Shown in pieces: positions 45,961-58,485 of a stretch of DNA of 64,000 bases. Position 1 is the first letter of the stretch. Each line of letters opens with the position of its first letter. This stretch comes from Gigaspora rosea (Eukaryota; Glomeromycota; Glomeromycetes; Diversisporales; Gigasporaceae). The DNA lies in the NCBI GenBank assembly GCA_003550325.1, contig QKWP01001199.1:45134-109133 (forward strand), read 5' to 3'. A program made the position numbers and the translations under genes. Under the pieces are notes generated by a model, which was given only the letters and a program-made list of their open reading frames with translations, searched no databases and was not told where the DNA came from.

Positions 45961-48900
45961 AGTTTTTTTTTTAATAAAAATATATATTTTTTATTATTTT
46001 TGTAATATTTTATAATTGACTATTTGTAATAAATTATATTAAAATATATGAATATTTTTAATATGTAAAAAATTAACTAGCATTTAATATTTATAATAAC
46101 CATAATAATAATAATAATTCTTTAACAGCCATTGGCAGGGTCGCAAATTTGCGCAGATTTTTATTAATTACAGTTTTAAAAAATTTGCACTATTTATTTA
46201 CCCGATGCTAGATGTTATAATTTAGTTTTTAGCAAATTACTATAAAATTTATATGTAATAATCCAACTTTTAGCAAATTTACTTGATTTTAGGGGTAGCA
46301 AAAACATCTAAATTCATGCAGATCAGTTATGACCTATATGAGAGATGTCCGGGGTCCTATTACTACGATCTCAGGGTCGGAACGACTTTGGATCCCGAGT
46401 TACTTTGGTCATGGGTTTGTGTTATAGCTTGACTCGCGGGTACTGCATCACGGGTACCAGTGTCATGGGTTGAGGCTTAGCTTGTGACATTATCTTTTAC
46501 TTAAGCCCCTTCTTTTGTCCGCTTTTTATTGTCGCTTGACTTGGCTTGTGTGGGTATTGAAGATGGAATAGATGAACAGCGTCCTGTGCGTAAGCTACAT
46601 TTTTACATGGTTCCCAGGACCGTTCCTTGGGTCATAGCCTTTCCAATCTACCAAGTAAAAAAGTTTCCCTCTTGAAACTTTAGAATCCAGAATTTTTTCA
46701 ACTTCGAACGCAGGTTTGTCTGCAATCATTACAGGTGGTGATGGTTCAACATGTCTGCCAGGAAATTTGTTTTCAACATATGGATCTAACAAAGAGACAT
46801 AGAAAACATTGTGGATCTTGAGCGAAGAAGGTAAGTCTAAACGAAAAGCTACCGGGTTAATCTGTTCCTTTATGCAATAAGGACCCAACTTCTTATAGTC
46901 TAATTTATCACAGGGACGCTGGGTGGTAATATTACGTCGTAACAACCATACTTTATCCCAGGTTTATAGTGAGGGGATTCTTTGCGCAATCTATCTGTAT
47001 TGTTTTTATAGTGTCTTTGAACTCTTTCTAATTCTTGTACAAGAGTCTGTTTTATTTTCTGTAGGTAATTTGCTTCATCTTCAATGGCCAGTACATCACA
47101 ATGCTTTGGTGTTCATATATCAAATCGAGGATGAAATCCATAGTTGGCAAAAAATAGGGAGGTATTGGTTGATGCATGCACCAAGTTATTGTATGCAAAC
47201 TCAGCTAGAGGTAACAACGAGACCCAGTCATCTTGGTAGTAGTTTATGGAGCACCTTAAGTATTGTTCCAATACCTGGTTAACCCTTTCGCTCAGGCCAT
47301 CTGATTGAGGATGGAAAGTGGAAGACAAGTTAATTTTCATCCCTAGGGCATTAAAAAGGTGTTTCCAAAAATGAGAGGTGAATTGGGGTCCTCTGTCAAT
47401 TATAATTTCCTCAGGGATGCCATGCAATCGAACTACCTCTTTCAATACCAGTTGAGCTGTTTGTTCCACAGATATTTTAGTATTGCAAGCTAAAAAATGA
47501 GCCATTTTGGTTAATCTATCCACTACTACCAAGACGGAGTCGAATCCTGCAGACATTGGTAAGTGAACTATGAAGTCCATGGTTATGGACTGCCACTGAT
47601 GAGAAGGGATTAGTAAAGGTAACAAAAGCCCATAAGGGTGTTGTCTTGGTGTTTTTGCCCTGTTACATATATCGCATATCCCGATATACTCGTGTATGAA
47701 CGACCAGAGTTCAGGCTACCAGTAATCCCTAGACACTAACTCAATAGTTTTAGTTTCCCCAAAATGACCGGCTATTTTCGAGTCATATCGTGCGTGTAAT
47801 ATCTCCAATTTTTCTGCCAGTCCAGGTATGTATAGGAGTCTGTTTCTGTAAATAAGTCCATCATCATAAGATAATTTTTGATACTTCGGTTGCAAGGTGG
47901 TCTTATCCAATTGTTCGATCACTGCACGAGCAAGAGGGTCTGACTGCAAGTGAAGACGGATATGACTCAGTAGGTCATTAGCATCAGATATGGTTGATGC
48001 TGCATTGATTACTAATTTATCTGTGTCCAATATTGTAATAGGTCGTGGGGTTGTTGAATTCGGTTTATAATCGGATCTCCATGACAAAGCATCTGCTTTT
48101 CCTTGATCTTTTCCGGGTCGAAAGGATATCTCAAAGTCGAAGTTAGATAAACTAATGACCAACGGGCTTGTCGACGATTGAGAATTTTAGAAGTGGCGAA
48201 TGTTGCAAATTTTTGTGATCACAGTATATGGTCGTCTTATGTTGAGCACCTTCAAGGTAATAGTGGCATTGTTTAAAGGCAGTAACTATGGCTAGAAGCT
48301 CTTTTTCATAAATATTATAATTTATTTCTGCAGGACTAAACTTCCATGAAAAAAAAGCGACGGGGTGGAGAATGCCATCATCCTGTTTTTGTGAAAGAAT
48401 TGCACCTAATGCGTAATCAGATGCATCGTTTCGAGAAAAAATGGTTTAGCCAGATCAGCGTGAGCCAGGAAAGGGGCCGTAGCGAAAGCAGTTTTTAATG
48501 CATTAAAAGCTATAGTAGCCGCCACGGTCCATTGGAATGGATTATTAGATCAGCAAGTTAAATTTGTTAACGGTGTTACGATTTGCGAGTAGTTTTTGAC
48601 GAATTGTCTGTAATAATTTGCAAATCCAAGAAATTGTTGTACCTCCCAAAGAGTTTTAGAGACCAGCCAGGTAAGCAGTGTATCTACCTTCCTTGTATCC
48701 ATTTGTATACCATCGGGTGTAATTAAATATCCCAAAAATTCTACACTGGTCTTATCGAACTCACATTTTTCAAGTTTAGCATATAGACCGTATTGACGAA
48801 GTCAGTCGAGAACCATTTTTACATGCACCACGTGTTCATCAGAATTTGCCGAGTAGATAAGGATATCGTCCAGATATACAATAACAAAACTATCTAAGAA

Positions 48901-49733
48901 TTCGCGAAGGACATCATTCATCAAATGTTGGAAGACTGCAGGAGCATTGGTGAGGCCAAATGGCATCACCAAATACTCGAAGTGTCCATAACGTGTACGG
49001 AACGCAGTCTTCCATACATCACCAGGTCTGATTCTAACTAAATTATATGCACTTCTCAAATCAATTTTAGTGAAAATATGGGCCTCGGCAAGATGATGTA
49101 ACAGTTCGGAAAGAGTGGAAGCAGGTATCTGTTTTTTATGGTAACACGGTTTAATCCTCTATAGTCCACACATAACCGCAAAGTTCCATCTTTCTTTTTG
49201 ACAAACAGTACGGGGCACCAGCAGGAGATTTCGAGTGTCTGATATGGCCTTTGGCCAAATTTTCTTCAATATACTGCTTCAGGTTCCAGTTCAGATAACT
49301 CATAAATCAGCCCCCATTGAGGTTGCGCCCCGTGTTGTAAATCAATGCCACAATCATACGGTCTGTGTTCGGGTAAAATTCCGGCCTTCTCTTTGCTAAA
49401 AACATCACAAAATCGGTATATTTTGTAGGTAACATTGGGGAACATGCATCCGAGCTCTCCGGCACAGGAGTCACGTAGTGAAAATTTAATTCCATGCTTT
49501 AGAACTTAGAGAACAACTTTCATTAAGTCGATAATTAGTGTTAGCAATACAGTTGTTTCAGAAATGAGGTGTTTATTTAAAATTTTAATTTTAAAAAAGG
49601 GAATATTGTTGTAGTGCTATAGCATTATAGTGCCATAGCTCTATAGTGCTATTTTTTTTATATAACAAAAAGAATTATATTTTTTCGTATATGCATTGAT
49701 CATGTAACACACATACTCGGGGATAAACTAATG

Positions 49734-50105
49734 ATCGAACAGATTTCTAATGTGCCTGATATGTATCACTGATTGGCGTATACCCCTGTCTAACTCTAAC
49801 CTAATCCTAACTTGATTCTAATCTTTAAATCAGCTTACTCTAACCTAATCCCAACTTGATTCTAATCCTTAAATAAGCTTAATGCAGGCCGATGTCGATA
49901 AATCTAAGCAATATGATCGATAAAAACCTTGAACAGATTTCGATTTGCGTATACCCCTGTCTAACTCTAACCTAATCCTAACTTGATCCTAATCTTTAAA
50001 TCAGCTTAATGCAGGCTGATGTCGATAAATCTAAGCAATATGATCGATAAAAACCTTGAACAGATTTCTAATGTGCCTGATTTGTATCACTGATTGGCGT
50101 ATACT
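49734..50105. repeat. Tandem duplication upstream of TPR-Sel1-kinase copy 2
   Basis: Units begin ACAGATTTC at 49739, 49932 and 50060. They contain GTATACCCCTGTCTAACTCT, AACCTAATCCTAACTTGAT and GATGTCGATAAATCTAAGCA. A single related copy is found at 31625-31700 in front of copy 1, so the expansion is specific to copy 2. 49560-49733 holds short ATAGTGCTATAGC palindromic repeats and no gene. Confidence 0.7.
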
Positions 50106-50866
50106 TCGCATGTATACACATATTATGATGTGTTCCCAAGTTTGATTTGGGTGGAGACACAGGTTAACTAGACCAGACTTTTTACACCTCTAAAAATAGT
50201 AAAGTATTAGAACATCTCTAAAATTGGTGAATATTATTGTTCGGAAAGTTTTATAAACCTACTCACATATTAAGATTTCTTAATATGTATATGCAAAGAG
50301 GAGTTTAAATTCCGTAGTGTATGCGAATACGTCAATTATATATAGTTCTGTGCTTCATAAGTATTTAAAAGTATATAATAAAGGCCTTGCGCCCGAAGAA
50401 ACATTATCGATCGGTAATTCATCAAAAACAATTTTACTGCTACTCCATATACTAAATAAACAAACGATCTATTACTTAGTGGCATAGTAGTACGTACGAA
50501 GCCTGTATTTCTTGTGCACGTGATATTAACGTTATTCTGTCCTGCTGTTTCTCGACGTACTGAGACAGCCGTAGTTATTGTTTTCCAGTGTCCCAACGTA
50601 ACGTGTATACTGCGGTTGTTGTTTGTTGATAGAGATTACCTCTAAAGTATCGACAATCGAAGCATTGGCTTATCCACTCGCCAAATATAACACGCCTCAT
50701 TCGATACGGCTGTCTGGATTTTTTGGTTTGGGTTGGTTGTCCTGGAAGAAACCGGTTTCGGCCTTTCATTATTTTGAATCATTAGCCGGAAAATTAAGAT
50801 TTCTAATTTAATCTGCTGTATTTTCAAAGCTTCACGTCACACATAAATATAACACTTCTTTAATAA
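50106..50866 (+). promoter_or_regulatory. 5' flank of TPR-Sel1-kinase copy 2 (duplicated)
   Basis: Homologous to 31710-32386 up to the start codon. Relative to copy 1 it has a ~30-bp extra stretch around 50610-50645 and lacks GGATTTAGGTT near 50735. Short antisense frames here are not genes. Confidence 0.5.
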
Positions 50867-53800
50867 ATGGCTTTTTCCATAGATAACTATGATATCTTTA
50901 ATTATATTAACAATGAGCATGAAGATGAAATTAATCTTGGGATTTCATATTTAAAATTGGGTCATTATGTTGACTCACTGGATCAATTTAATTTTATTTT
51001 AGATAACAATTCTAACAATTTAACCGCATTAATTATCCGTGGAATAACTTATTCTAAACTAGGAAAATATGAAAATGCATTTTCAGATGCAAATAGATCA
51101 TTAGAAATCGACCCAACTAGCCTAAGCTCTTTTATTTTGCGTGGTGAAACGTACTTTATGTTAGGGAAATTTAATGATGCTCTAATAGATTTAAATAAAG
51201 CATTGGAGATTAATCCGAATAATACATATGTATTAACCCTGAGTGGTGAAATTTATTTGAAATTCCAACTATATGGTAAGGCTCTTCTGTGCTTTAAAAT
51301 TGTATCGGAATTTGATCATAGTAATATTGAATCATTAGTGCATTCTAATAATGCACTTCAAAAACTTATAAATACATTATTATTTCATGGAGAATCATTT
51401 TATTCACTAAAGGAATTCGTGGAGGTGCCTATTATTATTTAAATCAACATAATGATGCGATTAGAGATTTAAATCAAGTTTTGGAAATAGAACAAAATAA
51501 TGCTACTGTAATTTTTTTGCGTGGAGAATCTTTCTACTGTCTTAGACGCTTTCATGAAGCATTAGTAGATTTTAATGAAGCATTAAAAATTGAACCAAAT
51601 AATATTGATATGTTAATTCTTCGTGGTGAGCTTATTTGAATTTAGAACATTATTATAATGCGCGTTCAGATTTCGATAAAGTAATAGAGATTTTACCAAC
51701 AAATGTGACGGCACTAATATTTCAAAGTAAAATTTATTTATCTTTAGGATTACAAGAAGATTTATTGACATGCATGAATAAAATACTAGATATTGAACCA
51801 AATAACCCATATGCATTATTTTGTCGCAGTGAAATTTGGTTTAAATTAGAGCAATATAATAATGTTCTTAATGATTTAAGTAAATCATTAAAAATTGAAC
51901 CAGATTTTGTGTCAGCGTTAATTCTCCGTGGAACAGCCTATTTTAGCCTAAGAAAATATGATAAAGCTCATAAAGATTTTAGCAAAGTATTCAAAATTGA
52001 AACGAATAATGAAACCACAGTAAACTATTTAATAGATGCCTTTAATGGATTTGATTTTACTTCAATAAAACATTTTATGATAAAAAGTTCTAAAAAATTT
52101 AAAATGAATAATATAACAGCAATTATGCTTTGTGGAGAAGAATATTCTATACGTGGACAATTTGATTACGCACTTTTATATTTTAATAAAGTATTAGAAA
52201 TCAGTCCAAATGATAAAACAGCTTTAATTATTAGTGCAAAAATTTTCTTCATTTTAAAAAAATATGAAAATGCCATTAGATATTTGAATGAAATATTAAA
52301 AGTTGAGCCAAACAATGATATTGTACTATTTTATCGAAGTGATCAAATTTTAAATTAGGACGACACAGAGAAAGTCATTTAAACACAGAAAAATTATCAA
52401 AGATTTTAGAAATCGAATTTAATAATACATTTATTTTATATAACACTGATATCATTTTCAAACTTCGACAATTCAACAAAGCTATTTCAGATCTTGATAT
52501 TGCAATAAATCTTAAACCAAATACTATAGAAATGTTGATTCTCCGTGGAAAAATTTATTTTTTTCTAGAAAAATATGATTTAGCTCTTTTTGATTTTATT
52601 AAAGCATTAGAGCTTGAGCCAAATAATATATTTGCACAATTGTATACTAATGAAATTTTTGATGGGCCATTATTGCTGAAAAATAACAATTCAATATTCA
52701 CTAATTTCGATATTGAAATGTATAAATATAATATACTATCTCATTATCAAAATATTGATGAAACGCTAGATGCTTATGGATATTATGTTCTTGGACTTTG
52801 TTATTGTAGTGGAATTGGTGTCAAAAAAAATGAAAGGAAAATGTTTATTAATTTTTATAAAGCCGCGACAATTGGTTTAGCAAAAGGAATATTTAAAGTT
52901 GGAGAATGCTATCTCAAAGGAATCGGAGTCGAAAAGGATGAAAAGATGGCATATGAATATTTTAAAAAATCTGCAGAAATTGGTGATGATAAAGGAATAT
53001 TTAATGTTGGGGAATGCTATCTCAATGGAATCGCAGTCGAAAAAGACGAAAAGATGGCATTCGAATATTATAAAAGATCTGCAGAAATGGGTAATGTTAG
53101 TGGAATATTTGAAGTTGGATATTGCTACGAAAAAGGAATCGGAGTCGAAAAAAAACGTAGAGAAGCCATTTGAATATTATAAAAAATCTGCAGAAATGGG
53201 TAATGCTGATGGAATATTTAATGTTGGATATTGTTATCAAAATGGAATCGGAGTCGAAAAAGACGAAAAGAAGGCATTCGAATATTATAAAAAATCTGCA
53301 GAAATGGGTAATGCTCAAGGAATAAATAATATTGGATATTGCTACAATGAAGGTATTGGAGTTGAGAAAGACGAAAAGAAGGCATTCGAATATTCTAACA
53401 AATTTGCAGAGATAGACTTAGTAGAAGGAATAAATAATGTTGGATTTTGCTATCTCAAAGGAATCGGAGTCAAAAAAGACGAAAAGAAGGCATTCGAATC
53501 TTTTAAAAAATCTGCAGAAATGGGTAATGATACTGGAATATTAAATGCTGGAATTTGCTATTTTGATGGAACCGGAGTCAAAAAAGACGAAAAGAAAGCA
53601 TTCGAATATTACAAAAAATCTGCAGAAATGGGTAATGTTAATGGAATACGTAATATTGGATATTGCTACGAAAAAGGAATTGTAGTCGGAAAAGACGAAA
53701 AGAAAGCATTCGAATATTATAAAAGATCTGCTGAAATGGGTAATGTTATTGGAATATGTAATGTTGGATATTGCTACGAAAAAGGAATCGGAGTCGAAAA

Positions 53801-55590
53801 AGATGAAAAGAGGGCATTCGAATATTACAAAAAATCAGCAGAAATGGGTAATGTTAGTGGAATAATTAATGTTGGATATCACTATAAAAAAGGAATTGGA
53901 GTCGAAAAAGACGAAAAAAAGGCATTCGAATATTTTAAAAATCTGCAAAAATGGGCGATGCTTATGGAATAAATCAAGTTGGAGTTTGTTATATTGAAGG
54001 GGTCGGAGTCGAAAAAGACGAAAAAAAGGCATTCGAATATTTTAAAAAATCTGCAGATGCTGCTGGAATATTTCATGTTGGAGAATGCTATCTCCAAGGA
54101 GTCGGAGTCGAAAAAGACCAAAAGAAAGCATTCGAATATTACAAAAAATCTGCACAGTTAGGGAATGTTATGGGAATGTCGCAAGTCGGATATTGTTATA
54201 GAAATGGTATTGGAACAACAATAGATATGAAGCAAGCCAATTATTGGTTTCAAATGGAAAAGAGTAAATTTCATGAAATTATCAGATCAGAATATAGAGA
54301 CCTTGATATTGACGACGAAGTAAAAGCGTTATTGGACAATGATAAATACAAATTATCCTGGATTCCTTATGATTTTGAAAATATTAGAGTAATTGGAAAA
54401 GGTGGTTTTGCGATTGTATATGGCGCGAGATGGATAAGCAATAAAAAAACGGATTTTAATTCGAATCAAGAAGAAAGTGTCGAAGCAGAAAGTGAAATAT
54501 ATCAAAATGTCGCACTTAAGGAATTTTATAGTAACGATTATTTAAACGAGGTATTTATTTAATTCGATATATTTATTTTTGTACATATGTATTATATTTA
54601 AAAAGAAAAATTATATATATATTTTTAAAGCTAAAAACTTATTGTGAAATCGGAGCTGCAAATCCTTCATTTATGAAATGCTACGGTAAAACAAGAAGAG
54701 AAAACGGAAATTATATTCTAGTATTAAAAAAAGCAAATATGAGAACTTTGCGTCAAAATCTTAAAACTATATCAAAAATGAAGTGGAAAGATAAGTTAAA
54801 CTTGTTATTTAGCATAACTTCTGATCTTAAAGCAATTCATTCACAAGGAATTATTCACCGGGATCTGCATAGCGGTAACATATTGCAGGATAATTTACAT
54901 AGCGCATATATCGCAGACTTGGGTCTTTCGATCCAATATCTAAAACCAAAGAATGGTGAAGTTTGTGGGATTTTACCTTACATTGCACCAGAAATATTAA
55001 ATGGAAAACAATACACTACAGCATCAGACATTTATAGCTTAGGAGTTATTATGACAGAGATATCAACGGGAAATACGGCTTTTTACAATTATGAGTTTAA
55101 TATTCATCTTATGAAAAAAATTTGTGAGGAAGATTTGCGACCATGGTTTTCTCCTTGGACTCCTAATTGTTATATTGAATTAACGAGACAATGTATGGAT
55201 TCAGATCCACATAAAAGACCTATAACTAATGATATTTATAATAAACTTGGTGAATGGATCAAATGTATAGAAGATTCTGGTAACTCAGAAATCAAAAAAC
55301 AATTTTTGTGTGGTGACGATAATTTTATTAAACTTGATGATTATTTCAAAAATTTGAAAAGTTTTGGCGATTGGCGTGAAACAATAAAACAATGTTTTAG
55401 TGACGATATTCTAATTAATTATAAATTTGATGAATGGATCAAAAATTTAGAAAATCCTGGTTATTTGGATGAAACTAAAAATCAGTTTTCGGTTATAAAT
55501 AAGTACGGTAAAGAATCAAGCGATGATCATAAATATAAAAGTAGATATTTTCAAAAAAATTCGAATTCATTATTAATTCCATTGCCGTAA
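50867..55590 (+). pseudogene. TPR - Sel1 repeat - kinase gene, copy 2 (kinase domain complete)
   Basis: It starts MAFSIDNYDIFNYINNE. TPR-like repeats run to ~52780 but are about 418 bp shorter than in copy 1 (break near 51410). About 14 Sel1 repeats follow, then the linker YWFQMEKSKFHEIIRSEYRD and a kinase domain. The N-lobe has IGKGGFAIVYGARW and the lysine motif VALKEF. An 80-bp intron (54551-54630, GT...AAAG) joins NDYLNE to LKTYCEIGAANPSF in phase. The C-lobe has IIHRDLHSGNILQD, YIADLGLS (DLG for DFG), GILPYIAPEIL, ASDIYSLGVIMTEISTG and CMDSDPHKRP, with a ~110-residue tail to TAA at 55590. About five frame breaks are seen (near 51410, 51630, 52340, 53150 and 53940), mostly one-base changes beside A-runs. 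The stretch 53951-55590 is open apart from the intron, so a kinase-only product is conceivable. Dual Ser/Thr-Tyr (TKL-like) specificity is a guess. Confidence 0.85.
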
Positions 55591-57216
55591 TAATTTATAT
55601 TATTTGACCAATATCAATCAGTTTATTATTTTTATATTAGGATAATTAATTCATCGCCAGTGTGACTTTTATATTTATACTGTATTAGTATCTAAAATAA
55701 TTAAATTGATAATCAACAACTCACATATAACAACATACGGATGGAAATAATAGGTTAAATTTTTAAAAAATGATAAATATTAGAAAAAATGTAAATAATT
55801 ATATTTGAGTCTAAACAAAAAATAATTACATATCAGATATACAGTAAAGGCCCAAAATTTGAAAAATAATACAATCATGGGTCCAAAGTTGTCGAATTAA
55901 GTTTTTAACGTTTAATACAATTTTCTTTTGACAGTTAAACAAATTACACGTCGCTCTGGTTATATCAACTCTTATTATAATGACATCATAGTAAAATCTT
56001 TCTATACCGACAAATTTTCAAAATTTTAAAATTTCTGATGGTGACAATAGTGTAAAAGTGAATATTAAAAATCCATCTCAGATTAGAGTAGAATTGTGTA
56101 ATATGGCGTTTGAGATTTAATTCATGAACCAAATTATTGGTGACAAATTTGAATGGTCAATAATAGGCGCAGTTGCACAAAAAACTTTCTCATATCTAAA
56201 TTAAAATTATACAACAAAATTTTATTGCAGCTCATAATTTAAATCAGTATACAGAAATAAACTAAATATGAAAAGTTTTCTATAGTACCAATCATTTTGA
56301 AACCAGTAATAAAAAAATTAGACAATGAAGTGTAATTATAATAGAATGTTTTAGGTTTTATAATTTTTCCTGTAGATATAAACTCAGTTGATTATTTTAA
56401 ATTTCACTAATAAAATTTATCATAGTAAAATTACTAAATAGATTTGATTAATAAACATACCATGTGATAATCTAATATTCTACACGAAGTAGTGGCTTCA
56501 AAATCCGATCTTATACGGATAACACATATCCGATTTAAAAAATAATACACACCGGATGTATCCGGATTATCTGACATCTGTTATTCATAAAGATTTTTTT
56601 AACGTATCTGTCACATGATTTAATTTATAAATCATTTCGCAATCAACTTTAAACAAAAATTATAATGATAATACAGTAATACTTTACATTAGACGATTAT
56701 TATAGTGTATAAACAATACACAAAATTACTAAAAAAAAATCTCTGCTATTCAGGATTCACAGAATGAGCGTTCATTGGAAATTGATTTGTCAAATCGAAC
56801 TAGCTGGTTATAGAAAGTTTTTCGTTCAGAAATTCGCAAATATGGATTATGAAGAGGATTCTGAAAAATTCGACTCCTAGTGGACAATCGTTCAATGATG
56901 TTGGTAACTTATTAACTCTGAAAAGGACCAAAATTACATTTTGCTATTCAAAAAGATGATGTTTTTAACAAATGAGGTCTTTACCTTGAAAATCATGTTA
57001 TGAGACATAGTAAATTATATGTTCTGTAACTTGATTTTCAAGGAAAGTCCCCAAATATCAAAATGTTCATTCTTCTGAAAAAAAACAAACCAAAATAAGT
57101 AAAATTATTATAAAAAAATTTGCTAATTCAAATATATATATATATTTGCTTTACGATCTAATATTATAGATTTGATTTAATTTTTTTTATTTTTTTGTAA
57201 CAATCAAAATAATATA
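55591..57216. other. Spacer, no gene recognised
   Basis: AT-rich. A weak inverted repeat (CTTTACCTTGAAAATCA / TGATTTTCAAGGAAAG) lies at about 56979-57050, and short CCGGAT / ATCCGG repeats at 56500-56570. Otherwise nothing was seen. Confidence 0.4.
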
Positions 57217-57356
57217 CACGTGAACAGTGTTCATTTTTCACATGCGAAAAGTGTGCGACGGGTGCGGATCCAATCAAATTACTTTATTTAAAAATTTGAT
57301 TGGATCCGCACACGTGCGCACACTTTTGCGCACGTGAAAAATTAACACTGCACGTG
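57217..57356. repeat. 140-bp palindromic MITE with CACGTG ends
   Basis: CACGTGAACAGTGTT, TTTTTCACATGCG, AAAGTGTGCG and GATCCAATCAAAT in the left arm are mirrored across an AT centre near 57287. It is GC-richer than its surroundings. No gene. Confidence 0.75.
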
Positions 57357-57618
57357 AATTGCTTTGTAGTAATATGGTAAATACATATAACACGAATTAT
57401 CCTCGTAAAATTATTTTATTGCATTTGTCAGAAAAAAGGTTATCCGTCAGGCAGATAACAGATATAGTATTCCTATCTGATCTCAATAACGGATATCTTT
57501 TTGGGAGTCAAATCTGGGCTAGATTGGATTCAGATATTCGGATCACATCACTACTACAAAGATACGTGTACACATATATATGTGCTTTAAATGAATAATA
57601 GTTATGGCGCAAAAATTT

Positions 57619-57700
57619 GTCGGCCCAGTGATATTCGAACTGATCGGTGCTCTCGATCGAGCCAAGGGATTTTACACAAGATCTTCATCCAATGAAAAAA
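57619..57700 (-). pseudogene. tRNA-like relic (D-arm and T-loop without anticodon arm)
   Basis: On the minus strand TGGCTCGATCGAGAGC forms a perfect D-arm-like hairpin. It is followed closely by AGTTCGAATATC, a T-loop/B-box-like segment, and CACTGGGCCGACA. The normal anticodon arm is missing between them and the acceptor strands do not pair. It is a decayed tRNA or SINE head rather than a working tRNA. Confidence 0.3.
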
Positions 57701-58485
57701 TTTTTCTTATTGTAAATATTATTTTTATTATTAGCGACATATCAGTTATATGAACTTGTCTTAGATATTTTTCCAGTTGAGTTTAGGATTTAGTCCGAAT
57801 GACCCGATAATCATGGGACCGACAAATTTTTGCACCATCTCTATGGTACTCAATATTGATACGATAACCAAGTTTACTTTTCTTTTTTTTTTTAACAAGT
57901 TCACATACTGCTATACACAAAGTTTTACAAGATATTTCCAAAAATTTATATTCAAAAATTTAATAAGAAACTTACAATTGCATAAACTAACTACAGTTAT
58001 AAATTGTATTTTTATTTTACTTATTTAAAAAAAATATATATTCAATAAACTATCTAAACAAAATACTATTTTAAATTCAGAGCAAAAAGATAAATAGGCC
58101 ATATAATAATAATATATAAAAACAAAAATAGTATGATTTTTCTGTAGCAATAATAAGAGCATATAACAATTTAAAAAAAAAAAATCGATCAAAAAGGATA
58201 TTAAATTGATTAACAATTTAATTTAATGAGTTTTAATCCTATATTTGCAATATCTTACAGGCTAATTTTAGTTTTAAAAATACAAATTAAATTATTACAA
58301 TTATAAATTATAAAATAGATTTATTAGATAAATAATTCATAAAATAGATTTATTAGATAAATAAATTATAAAATAGATTTATTAGATAAATACATACAGA
58401 ATTTTCAAATTTCAGTACCGTCAAGAGCAGAATTAGCTTGGGCATGAGGCAAATCTAAATAAACAATTATTTTTAATATTTTTAA
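57701..58485. other. AT-rich spacer with a small minisatellite
   Basis: At 58308-58393 the unit TATAAAATAGATTTATTAGA with TAAATAA is repeated three times. Elsewhere no gene, TIR or RNA is visible. A possible last exon of the minus-strand kinase (reading LPHAQANSALDG) could lie at about 58405-58455 behind TTATTTAG. Confidence 0.4.

Larger units (their letters stand above)
41969..46358. mobile_element. 4.4-kb TIR element inserted in the LTR, 8-bp target duplication
   Basis: The ends AGGACCCCGGACATCTCT and AGAGATGTCCGGGGTCCT are perfect inverted repeats that continue more loosely inwards for about 100 bp (AGCAAATT, AAATTTAAATTTTAGC-like phrases). A perfect 8-bp duplication ATTACTAC lies at 41961-41968 and 46359-46366. 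No transposase or other gene is readable. The interior holds a 198-base gap, a second TIR unit (42709-44755), T-rich sequence, G/T-rich modules and a short minisatellite. The size and empty content suggest a large non-autonomous element; hAT is possible from the 8-bp duplication, but the terminal bases are unusual. Confidence 0.75.
41762..49560 (-). mobile_element. Ty3/gypsy-type LTR retrotransposon fossil (chromovirus-like), 5' truncated
   Basis: It is oriented on the minus strand. One LTR (3') runs over 41762-46489, bounded by TGTAACAAG and CTTGTGACA, and is about 330 bp long when the 4.4-kb TIR element inserted in it is disregarded. It shows a TATA-like TATATAAG and an AATAAA signal. A purine-rich tract precedes the LTR near 46515. 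Parts seen, from 3' to 5': chromodomain and integrase end (~46600-46945), integrase core (~47113-47625), zinc-binding/RNase H region (~47716-48400), reverse transcriptase (~48550-49200) and a segment preceding it (to ~49500). Gag and the 5' LTR are absent. It is clearly broken, with several breaks across pol. It is older than the TIR element in its LTR. Confidence 0.8.
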
